A DNA stretch of 5,562 nucleotides from Akkermansiaceae bacterium (GTDB lineage: Bacteria; Verrucomicrobiota; Verrucomicrobiia; Verrucomicrobiales; Akkermansiaceae): assembly GCA_020627645.1 (NCBI GenBank), contig JAHDGN010000245.1:1-5562 (forward strand). Direction: 5' to 3'. Numbering within the stretch: position 1 is the stretch's first letter; every line of letters begins with the position of its first letter. This document shows positions 5,523-5,562 of the stretch, piece by piece. Position numbers and translations under genes: made by a program. The notes beneath the pieces are model-generated. The model saw nothing but the letters and a program-made list of their open reading frames with translations, was not told where the DNA came from and did not search any database.

Positions 5523-5543
5523 GGTATTTTAAAGCCTTTTTTT
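5521..5543 (+). terminator. Weak candidate intrinsic terminator after the protease gene
   Basis: AAGG at 5521-5524 can pair with CCTT at 5535-5538, with one added T-G wobble pair inside, and a run of seven T (5537-5543) follows. The stem is short and AT-rich, so termination would be weak. The position right after the TAA at 5520-5522 is what supports it. The remaining bases to 5562 show no identifiable feature. ATGs at 5555 and 5560 are too close to the edge to judge. Confidence 0.3.
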
Positions 5544-5562
5544 ACGAGACGCTGATGAGATG

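Overview
This is a compact bacterial stretch with every supportable gene on the + strand. The coding strand is strongly G-rich and C-poor: bases 901-960 contain 24 G and 5 C. Protein style (a PVC-like FAD halogenase-family enzyme, a GT4 with a CGACMRD-type N-terminus, a tandem trypsin-fold/PDZ protein) suggests Verrucomicrobiota or a related PVC lineage. That assignment is inference from family resemblance, not from a marker gene.

Layout. Bases 1-149 hold the last 48 codons of an unrecognised gene whose TGA overlaps the next ATG (TGATG). Bases 149-1435 encode a flavin-dependent halogenase-family FAD enzyme with the WxWxIP and FxxPxxSxG signatures. An 86-bp gap with a reasonable sigma70-type promoter candidate leads to a TTG-started GT4 glycosyltransferase (1522-2784). 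This is joined by an ATGA overlap to a hotdog acyl-CoA thioesterase (2781-3176). A 174-bp gap follows, holding degenerate TTRGCNN heptamer repeats, a small hairpin and an orphan Shine-Dalgarno-like sequence. Next is a five-helix membrane protein that resembles half of a drug/metabolite transporter (3351-3869). Last comes an exported tandem trypsin-like/PDZ protein (3928-5522) that is split by frame disruption between its catalytic His and Ser, with a weak terminator candidate after it.

How the genes may work together. The first four genes could belong to a small biosynthetic locus: an FAD enzyme acting on an aromatic or activated substrate, a sugar transferase, and a thioesterase releasing an acyl group. 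This rests only on gene content and tight spacing. The membrane protein and the protease look functionally separate from it.

The points most worth a second look are the broken protease reading frame, the nested PDZ in a second barrel whose triad positions read Gly/Asp/Cys, and the intergenic heptamer repeat. I did not find a complete new defence or mobile system, and I see no RNA gene, CRISPR array or insertion sequence.
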